Positions 32,951 to 44,274 of a stretch of DNA of 64,000 bases are shown here, in pieces (the stretch's first letter is position 1; every line of letters starts with the position of its first letter). The stretch lies in contig NC_089591.1 of NCBI RefSeq assembly GCF_019320115.1, positions 64,224,111 to 64,288,110 of the forward strand, read 5' to 3'. This DNA comes from Miscanthus floridulus (Eukaryota > Streptophyta > Magnoliopsida > Poales > Poaceae). The position numbers and the translations under genes were made by a program. The notes under the pieces were generated by a model. It was not told the DNA's origin and did not search any database. It worked only from the letters and a program-made list of their open reading frames with translations.

Positions 32951-33020
32951 CTACTACTGGCGCAACAGTTAAGACCCCTCAACTTAGCCCCCGAGACCCG
33001 TGTTCGAGTCCTAGACAACC
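32951..33020 (+). other. tRNA-promoter-like (SINE-like) module 1
   Basis: Box A-like TGGCGCAACAG and box B-like GTTCGAGTCC lie about 44 bp apart, as in tRNA genes. The T-stem and acceptor stem do not pair, so it is not a tRNA gene. Confidence 0.45.
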
Positions 33021-33203
33021 CAAATTTTTTTGTTCTATTTTATAAATTATTAATTTATTTTAGAAAATAGCTCATCACTGCTGGTTTTGCTTGTAAACCG
33101 ATAGTAATGGGGTACATCACTGCCGGGTCACTCTCCAAACCGGCAGTGATGTTGTGTAGCAGTTAGGTGTTAAGTATGATAAGTTTGCGTTTTCTTTCGA
33201 ACT

Positions 33204-33276
33204 CCTCCTAATGGCGCAACGGTTAAGACTCCTCAACTTAGCCCCCGAGACCCGTGTTCGAGTCTCAGGCGGCCCA
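33204..33276 (+). other. tRNA-promoter-like module 2
   Basis: TGGCGCAACGGTTAAGAC and GTTCGAGTCT at the same spacing inside the second tandem unit. Confidence 0.45.
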
Positions 33277-33459
33277 AATTTTTTTTGTTCTATTTTATAA
33301 ATTATTAATTTATTTCGGGAAATAGCTCATCACTGTCAGTTTTGCTTGCAAACCGACAGTGATGGGGTACATCACTGCTGGGTCATTCCCCAAACCGGCA
33401 GTGATGTTGTGTAGCAGTTTGGTGTTAAGTAGGATAAGTTTTCATTTTCTTTCGAACTC

Positions 33460-33530
33460 CTCCTACTGGCGCTATAGTTAAGACCCTTCAACTTATCCCC
33501 CAAGACCCGTGTTTGAGTCCCAGACGACCC
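33460..33530 (+). other. tRNA-promoter-like module 3
   Basis: TGGCGCTATAGTTAAGAC and GTTTGAGTCC in the third tandem unit. Box B is more decayed here. Confidence 0.4.
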
Positions 33531-33738
33531 AAATTTTTTTGTTCTATTTTATAAATTATTAATTTATTTTGTAAAATAACTCATCAATGCCAGTTTTCAA
33601 AGATAAACTGACAGTGATAACCAATATCACTGTCGGTTTATTCTCATCAATGCCAGTTTTTTGAACCGACAGTGATGTTTATATATATTAAAAAAATTAT
33701 TTTATATACTGAATAGATAGAAGCATATGTATTCTTAT

Positions 33739-34649
33739 GTCGAAATGGCTTGAAATTTTTTTGGCAAGCTTGTACACCTAAATTAAGACCCCACACAGGA
33801 TCTTAGGTTCTTCTGATTAGTTTTTTTATTTATTATATTTTTTGTGTGCTGAATGAGACAAAAGAGGGTGAATTTTATCTTGGACCCAATAGATTTTTTC
33901 TTCCACATCCACAAAATTCTTATCCCTAGGGCACATTAGAACCTGTGCAAAAGTTTGGTACCATTCTGGATCTTTTCGTGGGTAGACTCAGTTCAACCTA
34001 TAATTAATCGGTGTCGTCGCGCAGAAATTCAATTAAACCTCAGAAAGTAGCAAACCATCTCCAGAAAAATCCCAAACTTAGATGTTTCCTTCACATGTGA
34101 TACGTGCAAGCCTAAGAAAAAGTTTGAGATGAATACGACATCAGAATGCCTATGAACCACAGAAACCTTGATAACCTATGTGTATAGTCATGGTTCGATG
34201 AAAGGGCACGTGTACCTCTGTGAAGCATGTATACTCCGCCTATGTTGAAATGGCTTGATTTTTTTTACAAGCATGTACACCCAAATTAAGACCCCACACA
34301 GGATCTAAGGTTTTTCTGATCTTTTTTTATCTATTATATTTTTCTCTGTGCCGAATGAGACAAACAAGGGTGAATTTATCTTGGATCCGATAGATTTTTT
34401 CATCCACCTCAAGAAAATTCTTATCCCTAGGGCACATTAGAGCCTGTGTAAAAGTTTGGCATCATTCCAGATCTTTTCGTGGGTAGACTTAGTTCAACCT
34501 ATAATTAAACGGTGTCGTCGTGCGGAAATTCAATTAAACCTCAGAAAGTAGCAAACCATCTCCGAAAAATCTCAAACTTGGTATTTCCTTCACACGTGGC
34601 ACGTGCAAGCCTAAGAATAATTTTGAGACAAATACGACACCGGAATGTA
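33739..34649. repeat. Two direct copies of a roughly 410-bp non-coding unit
   Basis: Copy 1 (33,739 to about 34,150) and copy 2 (34,243 to about 34,649) share 'aattaagaccccacacagga', 'cttatccctagggcacatta' and 'caattaaacctcagaaagta'. They lie between the subterminal repeats and the ORF remnant of CACTA 2. Confidence 0.8.
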
Positions 34650-34789
34650 TATTTCTAGTTGCCCAACAAATGTTACACGAATTATATGCATGACAATAAT
34701 TAAACACATAAAGCCGTACATATTAAAATTAGAACCCAATTAAACTACGACCTTAAAAACCTAGCTAAATAAACATTAATTACTATCAG

Positions 34790-35136
34790 AATCACTGTCG
34801 GGATCGATCGGGCCACGCACATTAACATGCCTCTGTAGCCATATACGGTAATTAATGTCATGAATTATGTATCCGCTTGTATCGATGAAGTCCAATGCCC
34901 GTATGAGTGCACTCACTCGTGCCTCACAATACCAAAAGAATGGTCGGCCATAGATGTAACCTACTAAATGACTACTGCCCCTGTTCGTAATCCTTATGCA
35001 GTACTGGCGTCCTTCTATAGTGAGCTGGCCGAGGTTTCCATTGAAGAAGTCCTAATCGTACCTGAGTTGCTCCGTAGCTTGGTCTAGAATGGCCCACAAG
35101 CCACATGCAGCATAGGTAAGGTCCTGGAGCACAATC
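34790..35136 (-). pseudogene. CACTA 2-associated ORF remnant, unknown function
   Basis: On minus an almost continuous frame reads IVLQDLTYAACGLWAILDQA, one stop, then LGQLTIEGRQYCIRITNRGS, VGYIYGRPFFWYCEARVSAL and DFIDTSGYIIHDINYRIWLQ. It ends in an acidic stretch (DPDSDSD). Amino-acid use is protein-like, and it lies downstream of TNP2 in the same orientation. I do not recognise a family. Confidence 0.4.
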
Positions 35137-36120
35137 TACACGTGGAGAAAAAGGAAAAAAATTAGAGAATGTTATTACAATAATAAACAACAAATAACCA
35201 CGACTCAGGTATAAGTGACCATTTTACCACATCCGCATAGCTGTAGCTCGCAAAACCATTCGCTTGCTTGCGGGACGGGGATATCACCAGCATTCAAAGC
35301 AAGTGCCTTGAAGAGCGAGAAATCAGGCACATCATTGCAAATACATCAAAGTGCCTCTAAACAGATGCGCATGTCACTTAATTGGACGCTCGTCACGTCC
35401 GGGCTCTATATTTTCGTCCCGTGGATATGGTTCCAATGATTTGAACCCCTCACAGGGACGGAAAAACTGAGTTCACACGTCTATAGCCGACCACTTGCAT
35501 TAGATGTCGTGTTCTCAACGATGTCCGAGATAAAGATCCAGCTAAATATTGTTCGCAGCCAATCTATTTTGGATATAGTATGCGACATATATGCATGCAA
35601 CAATGATATTAAACTAATTACACTTATTTGTTAGCATAAAAAACAAAAGATGTTGAAAAATATTTCATACAATAGCTGGAATAGGGAACCGTGGAATGGG
35701 CACATTAGGAGCGAATGGCTCATTGCCAGGGTGGAAACCTGGTTCTTGTGGTGGGAGAGGTCCGTTGTTCATACCACCTAATCGATAAAATGCAAAAAAA
35801 ATATGAATATAAAATATATGCACAAAAAATTATTCCAAGTAAAATGTGGCAACATAATTAAATATAGATCGAATGCAAGGAATAAGAATATATGTAAATG
35901 TAGAATGCAAAGAGATATGGATATAAATATAGATCAAATGAATATAGATAGAATATTGAAGAAGACAACATATCAATAACATTGAAAAATGCAGGAGCCA
36001 TGACCAAATCATGTAGAGAGAATGGATGTCTTAAGAAGTGAGGGTTAAACATGAGAAATAAGACTGAGAGAGTTCATGGGTGGGTGGGATAGATGTATGT
36101 GGCATGCAGTTTGTTTTATA
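35137..36120. other. Non-coding interior of CACTA 2
   Basis: Possible decayed exon sequence on minus at 35.2-35.6 kb and AT-rich DNA with tandem 'atagat'-type motifs at 35.8-36.0 kb. No gene can be supported. Confidence 0.35.
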
Positions 36121-36490
36121 TAGGGGGCATGGACATCACTGCCAGTTTGTTGTGAGAGAAAAATATTGTATCATGGCTGATAAGGTCTGGCTGAAACCAA
36201 CATGCATGGAGAGACTAGCTCCTGGCTGAGGGCCATTTTATAGGGGCTAGCAGTCGTGGTACATTTTTATTTCTGAACTAGAGTTATCGGGGTAGGTAGG
36301 AGCAGTGTTCCAACTATTGTGGTCATGGGAGCACTGTTGGCATGTGAGGAATATCTACACATCACTGTCAGTTTTAGTTTAAAAACTGACAGTGAATTGG
36401 GCCTTCTGTGTCGGTTTGAGCAACCGACTATGATAGAAGCTATCACTGCCAGTTTTAAAACCAAAACCGATAGTGAAGGGCCCTGCCGCC
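36120..36490. repeat. Second subterminal-type repeat block of CACTA 2
   Basis: Contains 'acatcactgccagtttgttg', 'atcactgtcagttttagttt', 'aaactgacagtga' and 'tatcactgccagttttaaaa' in both orientations. Its position well inside the element suggests a second, nested CACTA end or an internal repeat. Confidence 0.6.
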
Positions 36491-36521
36491 ATCTTTTAGT
36501 AAAAAAATATAAAAAAATTTG

Positions 36522-36597
36522 GCCCGCCTGAGATTCGAACGTGGGTCATGGGGTCAAGAGTGCACAGCCTTAACCACTGAGTTAGGATAGGGAGTTC
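36522..36597 (-). other. tRNA-promoter-like module 4 (inverted)
   Basis: On minus, box A-like TAACTCAGTGGTTAAGGC and box B-like GTTCGAATCT lie about 45 bp apart. Confidence 0.45.
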
Positions 36598-36673
36598 GGT
36601 TAGAATGGTTTTATTTTTTTCTTTTATCCCATCGTAATGCACTACTAAATAATAATTGCAAAATCAAAAAAGT

Positions 36674-36750
36674 TTAGCTCGCCTGGGATTCGAGCGTGGG
36701 CCTCAGAGTACAGACCGCGTGGCCTTAACCGTTGAGCTAGGATAGGGAAT
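36674..36750 (-). other. tRNA-promoter-like module 5 (inverted)
   Basis: On minus, TAGCTCAACGGTTAAGGC fits the box A consensus and GCTCGAATCC is box B-like. It is the best preserved of the five modules. Confidence 0.5.
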
Positions 36751-37019
36751 TCAATTAGTTTACTTTTCTTTATTTATTTATTAATAGAAATAATGCAGTT
36801 AGTTTATATTCTAAAATAACACAAAAATTTGTGTCCTGATTATTTAATTCTATGATAATTAATTAATGGTCTATAATTATCAAATAATAGTGTTTGTGAA
36901 AATCATCTTAATATTTGATTACATAGTCAATAATTAAATTGTAGAGATGCGCATAAAATATAAATTAAATATTCAGAGCGAATTACTGATACAACATCTG
37001 CATAATGTTTACATAGTTA

Positions 37020-37613
37020 ACAATAATCTAACAATCTTTAGGTGCATCAACAATGAGGGACTCATTGTGATCAATTCGTACGTAAGCAGGTTCGTCACCC
37101 TCTTGAAGGATAGGTAGGGGTATGTTCGCCCCGAATGGATGCATTTCCTGATAGCCCCTATAGTCTTCTTCGTCCGTCACTCCATCGACTCCGACAATCT
37201 TACTTTTCCCTTCTAGGACTACTTTTAGCCTTCCTTTTGTCTTGTTGTCCCTTGCATAGAAGACTTGCATAACATCTCTTGGAAGGACAAGGGGTCGTCT
37301 CTGTATGCGGTCTTAGTGAGATCAACGGTAGAGAACCCTTCGCTGTCAGTGTTGATTTCCTCGAGCCGGACCCACTGGCAGCGAAAAAGAGCTACCTTCA
37401 ACGGACCGTAGGCTAGCTCCCATATCTCCTCTATGAAACCATAGTATGTCGCCTGCACGTTGCCATTTTCATCATGAGCATCAAAACAAACACAATTTTG
37501 GTATGTGCTCTTTCCATCTTGCTTTTTTGTGTAAAATGTGAATTCATTGATCTCATACCCTTGGTACTTAAGATATGTACTCGAAGGCCCCTTGGCTAAG
37601 GCATCTAGTTTGA
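37020..37613 (-). pseudogene. TNP2 C-terminal part of CACTA 2 (DUF4216 region)
   Basis: Minus frames contain QATYYGFIEEIWELAYGPLK, VALFRCQWVRLEEINTDSEG, DLTKTAYRDDPLSFQEMLCK and, after a frame change, VFYARDNKTKGRLKVVLEGK. This is the DUF4216 C-terminus of CACTA TNP2 proteins. It is cut off from the upstream exon by a solo LTR (37,614 to about 38,440). Confidence 0.78.
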
Positions 37614-38440
37614 TGAGGACATCACTACTTCATTGCATACAAGCCAAGGAGAGGAGGAGGTCTAGCATGGGCATCCAATTCATCTTTTTCATGGTGGAAG
37701 CCCAGTCCAACTCAAGTTCAAGTCCGGCTCGGGCTCCAGGACCAGTCTACCTTAAACTAGTCATCCAGGACACATTTAGACTCCGTTTTCGATAGTCCAT
37801 ATATGGTTGAAAAGCTAATTCGATAAGGAAGCCAATCCAAGTGGTTTCACATCAAAAGACCTTTGGAATCAACAAAAATTGTCAAAACAAGTCAGCATCC
37901 AGAATCTGCCAGGGTGTTGCGACACCGTCTTTTGGTCCATTGGACCGTGTATCGTGTTTGGGCCCATTAGGGGGCACGTCCAGGGGGGTGACGCCCAAGA
38001 CTCTAGAAATAGCAGCCGTCGCTCTCCTTAGGGTTTGGGTTTTATTTAGTTCTTGATTTCCTCATGAAACAGACATTGTTTTGCTGCAACTGTGCTGCCA
38101 AGGCTGCTTGCTATGAACTAGGGCCCTAGTTCTTGATCTTGTTTGCCTGTAGAGATTAGTCCTTTCAAATAAAGACTTGAATTCCTTATTTTCATAAGCC
38201 TCATATTTATTTGCAATTTCAGATTGCGTTCATCATGTTCTTGCTTGTGTTCTCGATTCGCTTGCAGGAAAGCCTTCTCGGTGAGGTCAATCGCGTTCGC
38301 GTGGTTGATAACCAACGGAGCAGTGGTGTAACGGTTGCGAGGGTACGGATTAGTCTTGGTTCGAAGCCTAGATCATGAACATTGAGTCTTCACCAATCGA
38401 CGCTATCATACCTTTTGGAAGATCAGGCCTAGTCTACATC
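37614..38440 (+). repeat. Solo LTR of the gag-only retroelement family, inside CACTA 2
   Basis: Shares long matches with the LTR at 55,918-57,107: start TGAGGACAT, 'actccgttttcga', 'aggaagccaatccaagt', 'ttggaccgtgtatc', 'gttgataacca'. There is no PBS or interior after it. The exact right end and target duplication are unclear (left tttga, right gttga). Confidence 0.7.
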
Positions 38441-38449
38441 ATAGTTGAT

Positions 38450-39081
38450 TACCTAACTTTATTCCAAGCAAGCGACGTCGCAACCAGCTGACAAATTCCT
38501 CCTTATATTTTTTATCCAGCCAAGCCCATGACCTGCTCGGATACAGAGTTTGTAGTGATTGCCTGTGCTCATCAATGTATGGCATCACACCCTCGGCTTG
38601 CTAGAGAACAGCGAACTGTGCCTGTCTGAAATAAATAGGGTCGTCTACTATAACAGATTTCTCCCCGATTGTTCCTTTGCCACGTAGTCTTCCCTCATGA
38701 CGAGATTCTATAACTCTGACCCTTTTGATATCCAGATAATATGTACAGAACTCAATGGCCTCCTCCGTTGATCATCCTTCAACCATGTCCCCTTCTAGCC
38801 TGAATCTGTTCCTAACATACCTCCTAAAAACTTTCATCAATCTTTCAAAAGGGAACATTTGATGCAGGTACATTGGGCCAAGGGCTCTAATTTGGTCAAC
38901 AAGATGAATGAGCAGATGCAATGAGATATCAAAGTAAGTCAGGAGGAAATGCATCTCAAGCCTAACGAGAGTTTCAACTATGTCCCGTTGTAGCTGCTCT
39001 AGCATGGACATATCAATGACCTTTTTTTGAGACCACATTGAAGAACGAGCAAAGCTTTATGATTGGGGCATGGACCTTTGG
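38450..39081 (-). pseudogene. TNP2 middle part of CACTA 2 (DUF4218 region), cut by the Gypsy
   Basis: Minus frame 39,038-38,772 reads MLEQLQRDIVETLVRLEMHF, FDISLHLLIHLVDQIRALGP and FPFERLMKVFRRYVRNRFRL, the DUF4218 core. A later minus stretch encodes EEFVSWLRRR before a likely donor. Its upstream part continues across the Gypsy at 52,001. Confidence 0.8.
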
Positions 39082-39086
39082 GGGGA

Positions 39087-39559
39087 TGTGGGGGTATTAA
39101 CCCCTATACCCTTATGGCTAAGCTTGGGCTGGCCCGGATCGATGGGTTCAGTCCACCCGAAAGATGACGTGCGGCCCAGTTAACCTGATCGGAGTCCCGC
39201 ACAAGGAATCAAGACGGATTTAGTGACCAAGCAGGATCCTAGTCGGTTAGAATAGGAATCCTTATCCGGCCACATATGGCAATTATAACTGACTAGGATT
39301 AGTTTCCAGATCTGTAACCCTGCCCCCCAGACTATATAAGGCGGGCAGGGGACCCCTCTAAAAAACATCTCTCATTGACATACAGCAATACAAATCAGAC
39401 GCAGGACGTAGGTATTACGCCTTCTTGGTGGCCGAACCTGGATAAAACCTCATGTCTGTCTTGCGTCACCGTCTTGTTTGGGGCTTGCGCATCTGTCTGC
39501 CGATAATCTACTACCTTGGGCATACCCCTAGGTAGACTGCCAACCATATTTCGTCGACA
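39087..39559 (+). repeat. 5' LTR of the Tat Gypsy
   Basis: 473 bp. TATA box in 'gactatataaggcgggcagg' (about 39,330-39,349). Differs from the 3' LTR at 12 positions, all transitions, counted by eye. Confidence 0.95.
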
Positions 39560-39560
39560 G

Positions 39561-39578
39561 TGGCGCGCCAGGTAGGGG
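39561..39578 (+). promoter_or_regulatory. Primer binding site of the Tat Gypsy
   Basis: TGGCGCGCCAGGTAGGGG, one base after the LTR. This is a PBS type frequent in grass Tat-lineage elements. Confidence 0.8.
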
Positions 39579-39607
39579 GTGTGCATACTGCTCTCCAAGC
39601 GAACAAG

Positions 39608-40018
39608 ATGGTCATCATCTCCGGCTCCATGGCTACGCCCAACGGCCTCACGTTCACCGTCGGCCAGATCACCTGGACCACCAGCTCCGACGACTCCATC
39701 GCCACGACCGCGGAGGAGGCATGGATTCAGCCTGCGTCGACGACTACTTCACCTGCATCGGCTACGGCTCTGACCACGGTGAACATGGCTCCGACCATGG
39801 TGAATACGGCTCCGACCACGATGAATCTGGCTCCGACCACGGTACATCTGGCTCCGACCACGCCTACAGCCACGCTGGCAACCCGTCATCCACTTCCCCG
39901 CTACAGAGGAAAGCAGATCGACGACACCGACCTGCTCGACCCCATTGATCGGGTCGGCATCAAACTCGCTGAAACCCTAGCTCTGATAAGTACGATTCAA
40001 AGCCAACCTAATGAGTAG
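39608..40018 (+). pseudogene. Gypsy gag N-terminal part with hexapeptide repeats, ends in a stop
   Basis: From ATG 39,608 the frame reads MVIISGSMATPNGLTFTVGQ and then about five degenerate 18-bp units coding (T/M)xx(N/H)xAP (39,766-39,860). It ends with ISTIQSQPNE and a TAG. The remaining gag lies in another frame from about 40,077, so gag is split by a stop plus a frame change. Confidence 0.7.
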
Positions 40019-40076
40019 GTAACAGCTCCCCACAACAGATCTATCTGACCAGCTCGGGCCGGTCGTCCTGCACGAC

Positions 40077-42149
40077 TTGGAACAGATCTTGTGGTCGTAT
40101 CTACTCCTGAGGGGCGCTCCGCTCGTCGCCATCCAGCCTTCGCGATGGGTCTCCGACTCTACGAGTACGAAGTCCCGACGGAGAACCACCAGGTCCAGCT
40201 CTACGGCCTATGAAACGCTGCCTCCAGCTACGCGTACAACCTACGACGCCGCTCAGATCTACGTCCTATTCACCAATCTCAGCCGAAGCCATGCAACATC
40301 GTCAACATGGTCCGGATTGAAGATTATCAGGAAGGGTCCGTCCACACAGTCCGAGAAGGGGACTCCAGCTCCTCATCCGGCATCGCATCCAACGCATCTG
40401 TCCACACCGAGCTTTAGCGTCACGAAGATGAAGGACGTCAAATACGATCTGGATCTACCAGACCACGCCCCGGGTTTCCCCCAATTTCCGTCTTTCCCGC
40501 CAAGACGAGGGGATTTGATCCATGTTGTCAGCAATGACGAGCCGCCAGCAGTTGGCGAAACAGAACAAGAAAAGACTGCACGCGAAGCGCGCAATATTGA
40601 CCGGTTTAATCGCCGCCAAATCGAAGCTGAAGCAGACCAAGAGGCACGACGCATAAGGCTCCGACCACGTGACCTCAACAATGCTTTCGACAGGGTGGGG
40701 GACAAACAAGTCTTCAAGACCCCAAGCGCCAACGTAGCCGTCGCCATGGCGACAATGCAGCGGTTGCCCAACACTCCCGAGACCCAAGCAGTCCGTGATG
40801 ACATACAAGCTTATCTGACAGCTGCTATGGCTCAGACCGTAGAGATGAATCAAGCCCGGGCTCCATCCGTTTCTGTCGAATCAAGCCACAGCCGCCAATA
40901 CTCAAGTCGCTCACAGCCACTCAACCAACGTGGCTCACGCAATAACGACCCATCGGACAACCGTCAAGGCGGAAACGGTGGTCATGATGGTGATCGGGAC
41001 GACAACCACCGCCGGGAGGATAACCGCCATGACGTTCGAGGCGACAACCACCGAGATAACCGCGACAATCGCCATGATAACCACGGTTGTAGGGCTAATC
41101 CAGATGGCAATCGAGATCGCCGCGATGGCAATAACGATCTCCGCCATCACCTCGTCGGACATGATCTACGCGCTCGCATCAACCAGAGAGCCAACGATCG
41201 TGCATTCCATGAAAGCTATCACCGTATGGAATATGACACTGCCCATGGCCCGCTGGGTTTGAAGCAGTTCACTCCACACCTTCGCCAAGTCATATGGCCC
41301 AAGAATTTCAAACTCGAGAAACTTCAGAAGTACGACGGCAAGGAAAACCCTGAACTATGGGTCATGCTCTACGAAACTACGTGCCGCTCAGCCATGGCTG
41401 ACGAGCACGTCATGTCTAACTACTTTCCAGTCGCTGTTGGTCATGCAGGTCACCAATGGCTGGTTAGCTTGCCAGCGAATTATTTTGACTCTTGGCAGGA
41501 GCTCAGGCAGGCCTTCATCGACAATTTCATCGCTACTTGTGAACAACCCGGCAACAAGTATGATCTGCAACGGATCCGAGATCGGAAGGATGAACCACTG
41601 CGCGAGTACGTTCGGCGTTTCTCGGAGATGCGCATCAAGGTCCCATCAATATCCGACAACGAAGCAATCGAGGCTTTCATCACCGGCCTCCGCTTCCACG
41701 ACGCCCTAAGAGACAAGCTCCTCCGGAAGAGACCCGAATCGGTCATAGCGCTTTTGGCCACCGCTAAGAAATATGCGGACGCTGACGACGCTAAAAAGAT
41801 AATCGTTGAAGAAGCAGCAAGGGTTCCACGCTCCGACCACCCCCCACACCACGACGATTACCATGGCAATCGTGGTTGGAATGACAATTTTGACTGCCGC
41901 AACCAGCGCAATGACTCCCGCGACCACCGTGATCAACGTAATCAGCGACGCAACCGCCGCGACGATTACAGGAGCAAGCGCGCTCGGGAAGACGACGGCG
42001 AGGTCAATACTGTGAAAAAGGGCAGCGGACGTCGAAACTACGAGGACAACTACGCCAAAGCATTGAAGGGACCCTGCCAGCTCCATCCTAAATCGAACCA
42101 CACCATGGAGAATTGCCGCGTCCTCAAGACTATCTACACACGTCAATAG
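40077..42149 (+). pseudogene. Gypsy gag polyprotein, main part
   Basis: A 690-codon frame without ATG at its start, so not independently translated. It holds an N-terminal basic linker and EQEKTAREARNIDRFNRRQI. A hydrophilic region very rich in Asp, Arg, Asn and His follows (40,930-41,180). Then comes the Retrotrans_gag domain (LQKYDGKENPELWVMLYETT, WQELRQAFIDNFIATCEQPG, YVRRFSEMRIKVPSISDNEA, FITGLRFHDALRDKLLRKRP) and a zinc-knuckle-like end CQLHPKSNHTMENC. Gag forms the particle that packages the element RNA. The frame ends with TAG at 42,149. Confidence 0.88.
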
Positions 42150-42934
42150 GCTCCGGATACGTCCGACAAGCCTAACGGCGCGGGGGAACAGCGCAACGAG
42201 GACAACGACGACGATGATGCAGATCCTCGTCATAAATACGTCAAGCCGACTGATCGCGTGCACACCATCATCGGCGGCAAGGTGTCCATTGAGACCAAAC
42301 GAGAACGCAAGCTGCTCGCCCGCGCTTGCTTGAACGTGGCAAACACCGACAACCTTCTCACCGATCCACGGCTCCCTCCGTGGTCTCACCGTGAAATCTA
42401 CTTCAGCAGGAAGGACCAATGGGCCGCCATACCCGAGCCAGGGCATTTTCCCCTGGTCCTCGATCCTTGTATCAATAAGGTTCAATTCGACAGGGATACT
42501 GATCGACAGCGGCAGCTCCATTGATATTCTGTTCAAGAACAGCCTGCCCGCTCTAAAAATAGCCCAGGCGGACCTAAAGCCGTACGAGGCACAGTTCTGG
42601 GGCATTCTCCCCGGACAGAGCTCCACACCTCTCGGGCAGATCACGCTACCTGTGCAGTTTGGGACTCCGGACCACTTCCGCACTGACTACGTCAACTTCG
42701 TGGTCGCTGATTTCGACGGCACCTACCTATGCTATTCTTGGTCGACCGTCGCTCACCAAGTTCATGGCCATACCTCATTACAGGTATCTGGTGCTCAAGA
42801 TGCCTACTGAGAAAGGAGTTTTAACCCTCAGGGGCAACGTATACGCAGCTTATACTTGCGAGGACGACAGCTTCAAAATAGCAGAGGCCCACGACCTCTC
42901 TATTCGCATGGCCGAGACCATGCTAGACTGCTAA
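42150..42934 (+). pseudogene. Gypsy gag tail and aspartic protease, frame-broken
   Basis: One frame (to 42,524) reads KYVKPTDRVHTIIGGKVSIE and RKLLARACLNVANTD. The second (42,391-42,810) carries the retropepsin active site LIDSGSSIDILFKNSLPALK. A third (42,659-42,934) holds the protease end and YRYLVLKMPTEKGVLTLRGN. At least two frame changes separate them. The protease would cut the polyprotein, and the DSG triad is intact. Confidence 0.82.
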
Positions 42935-43101
42935 GAAGACCTCGGCCGACCACCTGGAGATCCCAGAGCTCGAGGCTCCGCGCAAGAACATCAGGTCCAA
43001 GGAGCACAAGACTGATCCAGCTGGTCGAGGGTGATCCCAGCAAAACGGCCCTCATCGGGGCCGACCTGGATCCCAAATAGGAAGACGCGCTCGTCAGGTT
43101 C

Positions 43102-44274
43102 TTGAGGGGCAACGTGGATGTGTTTGCATGGAAACCTTCCGACATGCCCGGTGTACCTCAGAACTTGATCGAGCACTCCTTAAATGTCAACAGCAAGGCC
43201 AAACCAATCAAGCAGAAGCTACGGTGGTTCGCTCGCGACAAAAAGGAGGCGATTAGGGTAGAAGTTACACGGCTTTTGGCAGCCGGATTTATCAAAGAAG
43301 TGTATCATCCGGAATGGTTAGCCAACCCGATTCTTGTACGCAAAAAGAATAATGAATGGAGAATGTGCGTTGATTACACTGATCTCAACAAACACTGCCC
43401 TAAGGACCCCTTTGGTTTACCTCGCATAGACGAGGTCGTAGATTCAACCGCTGTTTGCGAGCTGCTTTCCTTTCTCGATTGCTACTCTGGTTATCACCAG
43501 ATCGCTCTCAAAAAGGACGACCAGATCAAGATGTCTTTCATCACGCCTTTCGGTGCCTACTGCTACACGACTATGTCGTTCGGGCTCAAAAACACCGGTG
43601 CCACCTACCAATGCGCTATACAGGCCTACCTCAACGACGAGATAAAAGACGGCCTCGTCGAGGCTTACGTCGACGATGTAGTTGTCAAAACCAAGGAAGC
43701 ACACACCCTTGTTGACAATCTGGAACACACCTTCGCAGCCCTTAATACGTTCCAATGGAAATTAAACCCAAGGAAGTGCATCTTTGGTGTCCCTTCTGGC
43801 ATATTGCTCGGCAACGTCGTCAGTTACGACGGCATACGCCCTAACCCGGAGAAAGTCAAAGCTGTCTTAGACATGAAGCCCCCAAAAAAGGTGAAGGATG
43901 TCCAGAAGCTTACCGGCTGCATGGCTGCTCTAAGCCGTTTCATATCAAGATTAGGAGAAAAAGGACTACCGTTCTTCAAACTGCTCAAAGCGTCCGAGAA
44001 GTTTGAGTGGTCGGAGGAAGTAGACGCTGCCTTCACGCAGCTGAAGCAATACCTCACGTCACCTCCTGGTACTTACTGCTCCCAGAGAAGACGAAACTCT
44101 CCTACTTTACATTGCGGCAACCGATCGGGTGGTTTCCACTACACTGGTGGTCGAGCGCGACGAGCCGGGCCCACGCCTATAAGGTATAGCGGCCAATTTA
44201 TTTCATTAGTGAGGTACTCAACGAATCCAAGATCAGGTACCCATAGATTCAGAAACTGCTCTACGCCATACTGA
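43102..44274 (+). pseudogene. Gypsy reverse transcriptase domain
   Basis: The frame is open for about 330 codons of real reverse transcriptase: VEVTRLLAAGFIKEVYHPEW, LVRKKNNEWRMCVDYTDLNK, SFLDCYSGYHQIALKKDDQI, TTMSFGLKNTGATYQCAIQA, the active site EAYVDDVVVKTKEAHTLVDN, and the connection with KVKAVLDMKPPKKVKDVQKL. After about 44,085 the frame shifts and the tail is nonsense until the stop. YVDD is intact. This is the best preserved part of the element's pol. Confidence 0.9.

Larger units (their letters stand above)
32802..33680. repeat. Tandem repeat of about 255-267 bp at the left side of CACTA 2
   Basis: Units start at 32,802, 33,069 and 33,324, with a partial fourth at 33,578. Each begins agctcatcactgccggttt, has an inverted partner 'aaaccg(a/g)cagtgatg', then 'gtgttaagtaggataagttt', a tRNA-promoter-like module, and an AT-rich end. 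Confidence 0.85.

Noticed and set aside
32951..36750. True tRNA genes at the box A/box B modules
   Set aside because: T-stem and acceptor stem do not pair and no anticodon arm is evident. Kept only as promoter-like modules.
40373..40853. Two overlapping minus ORFs opposite gag
   Set aside because: Shadow frames of the Asp/Arg-rich gag coding strand; no protein-like features.
41706..42683. 325-codon minus-strand ORF antisense to gag/protease
   Set aside because: It lies opposite a gag with clear domain matches and has Ile/Val/Ala-rich, compositional sequence. The real antisense gene of this lineage is at 46.9-50.1 kb.
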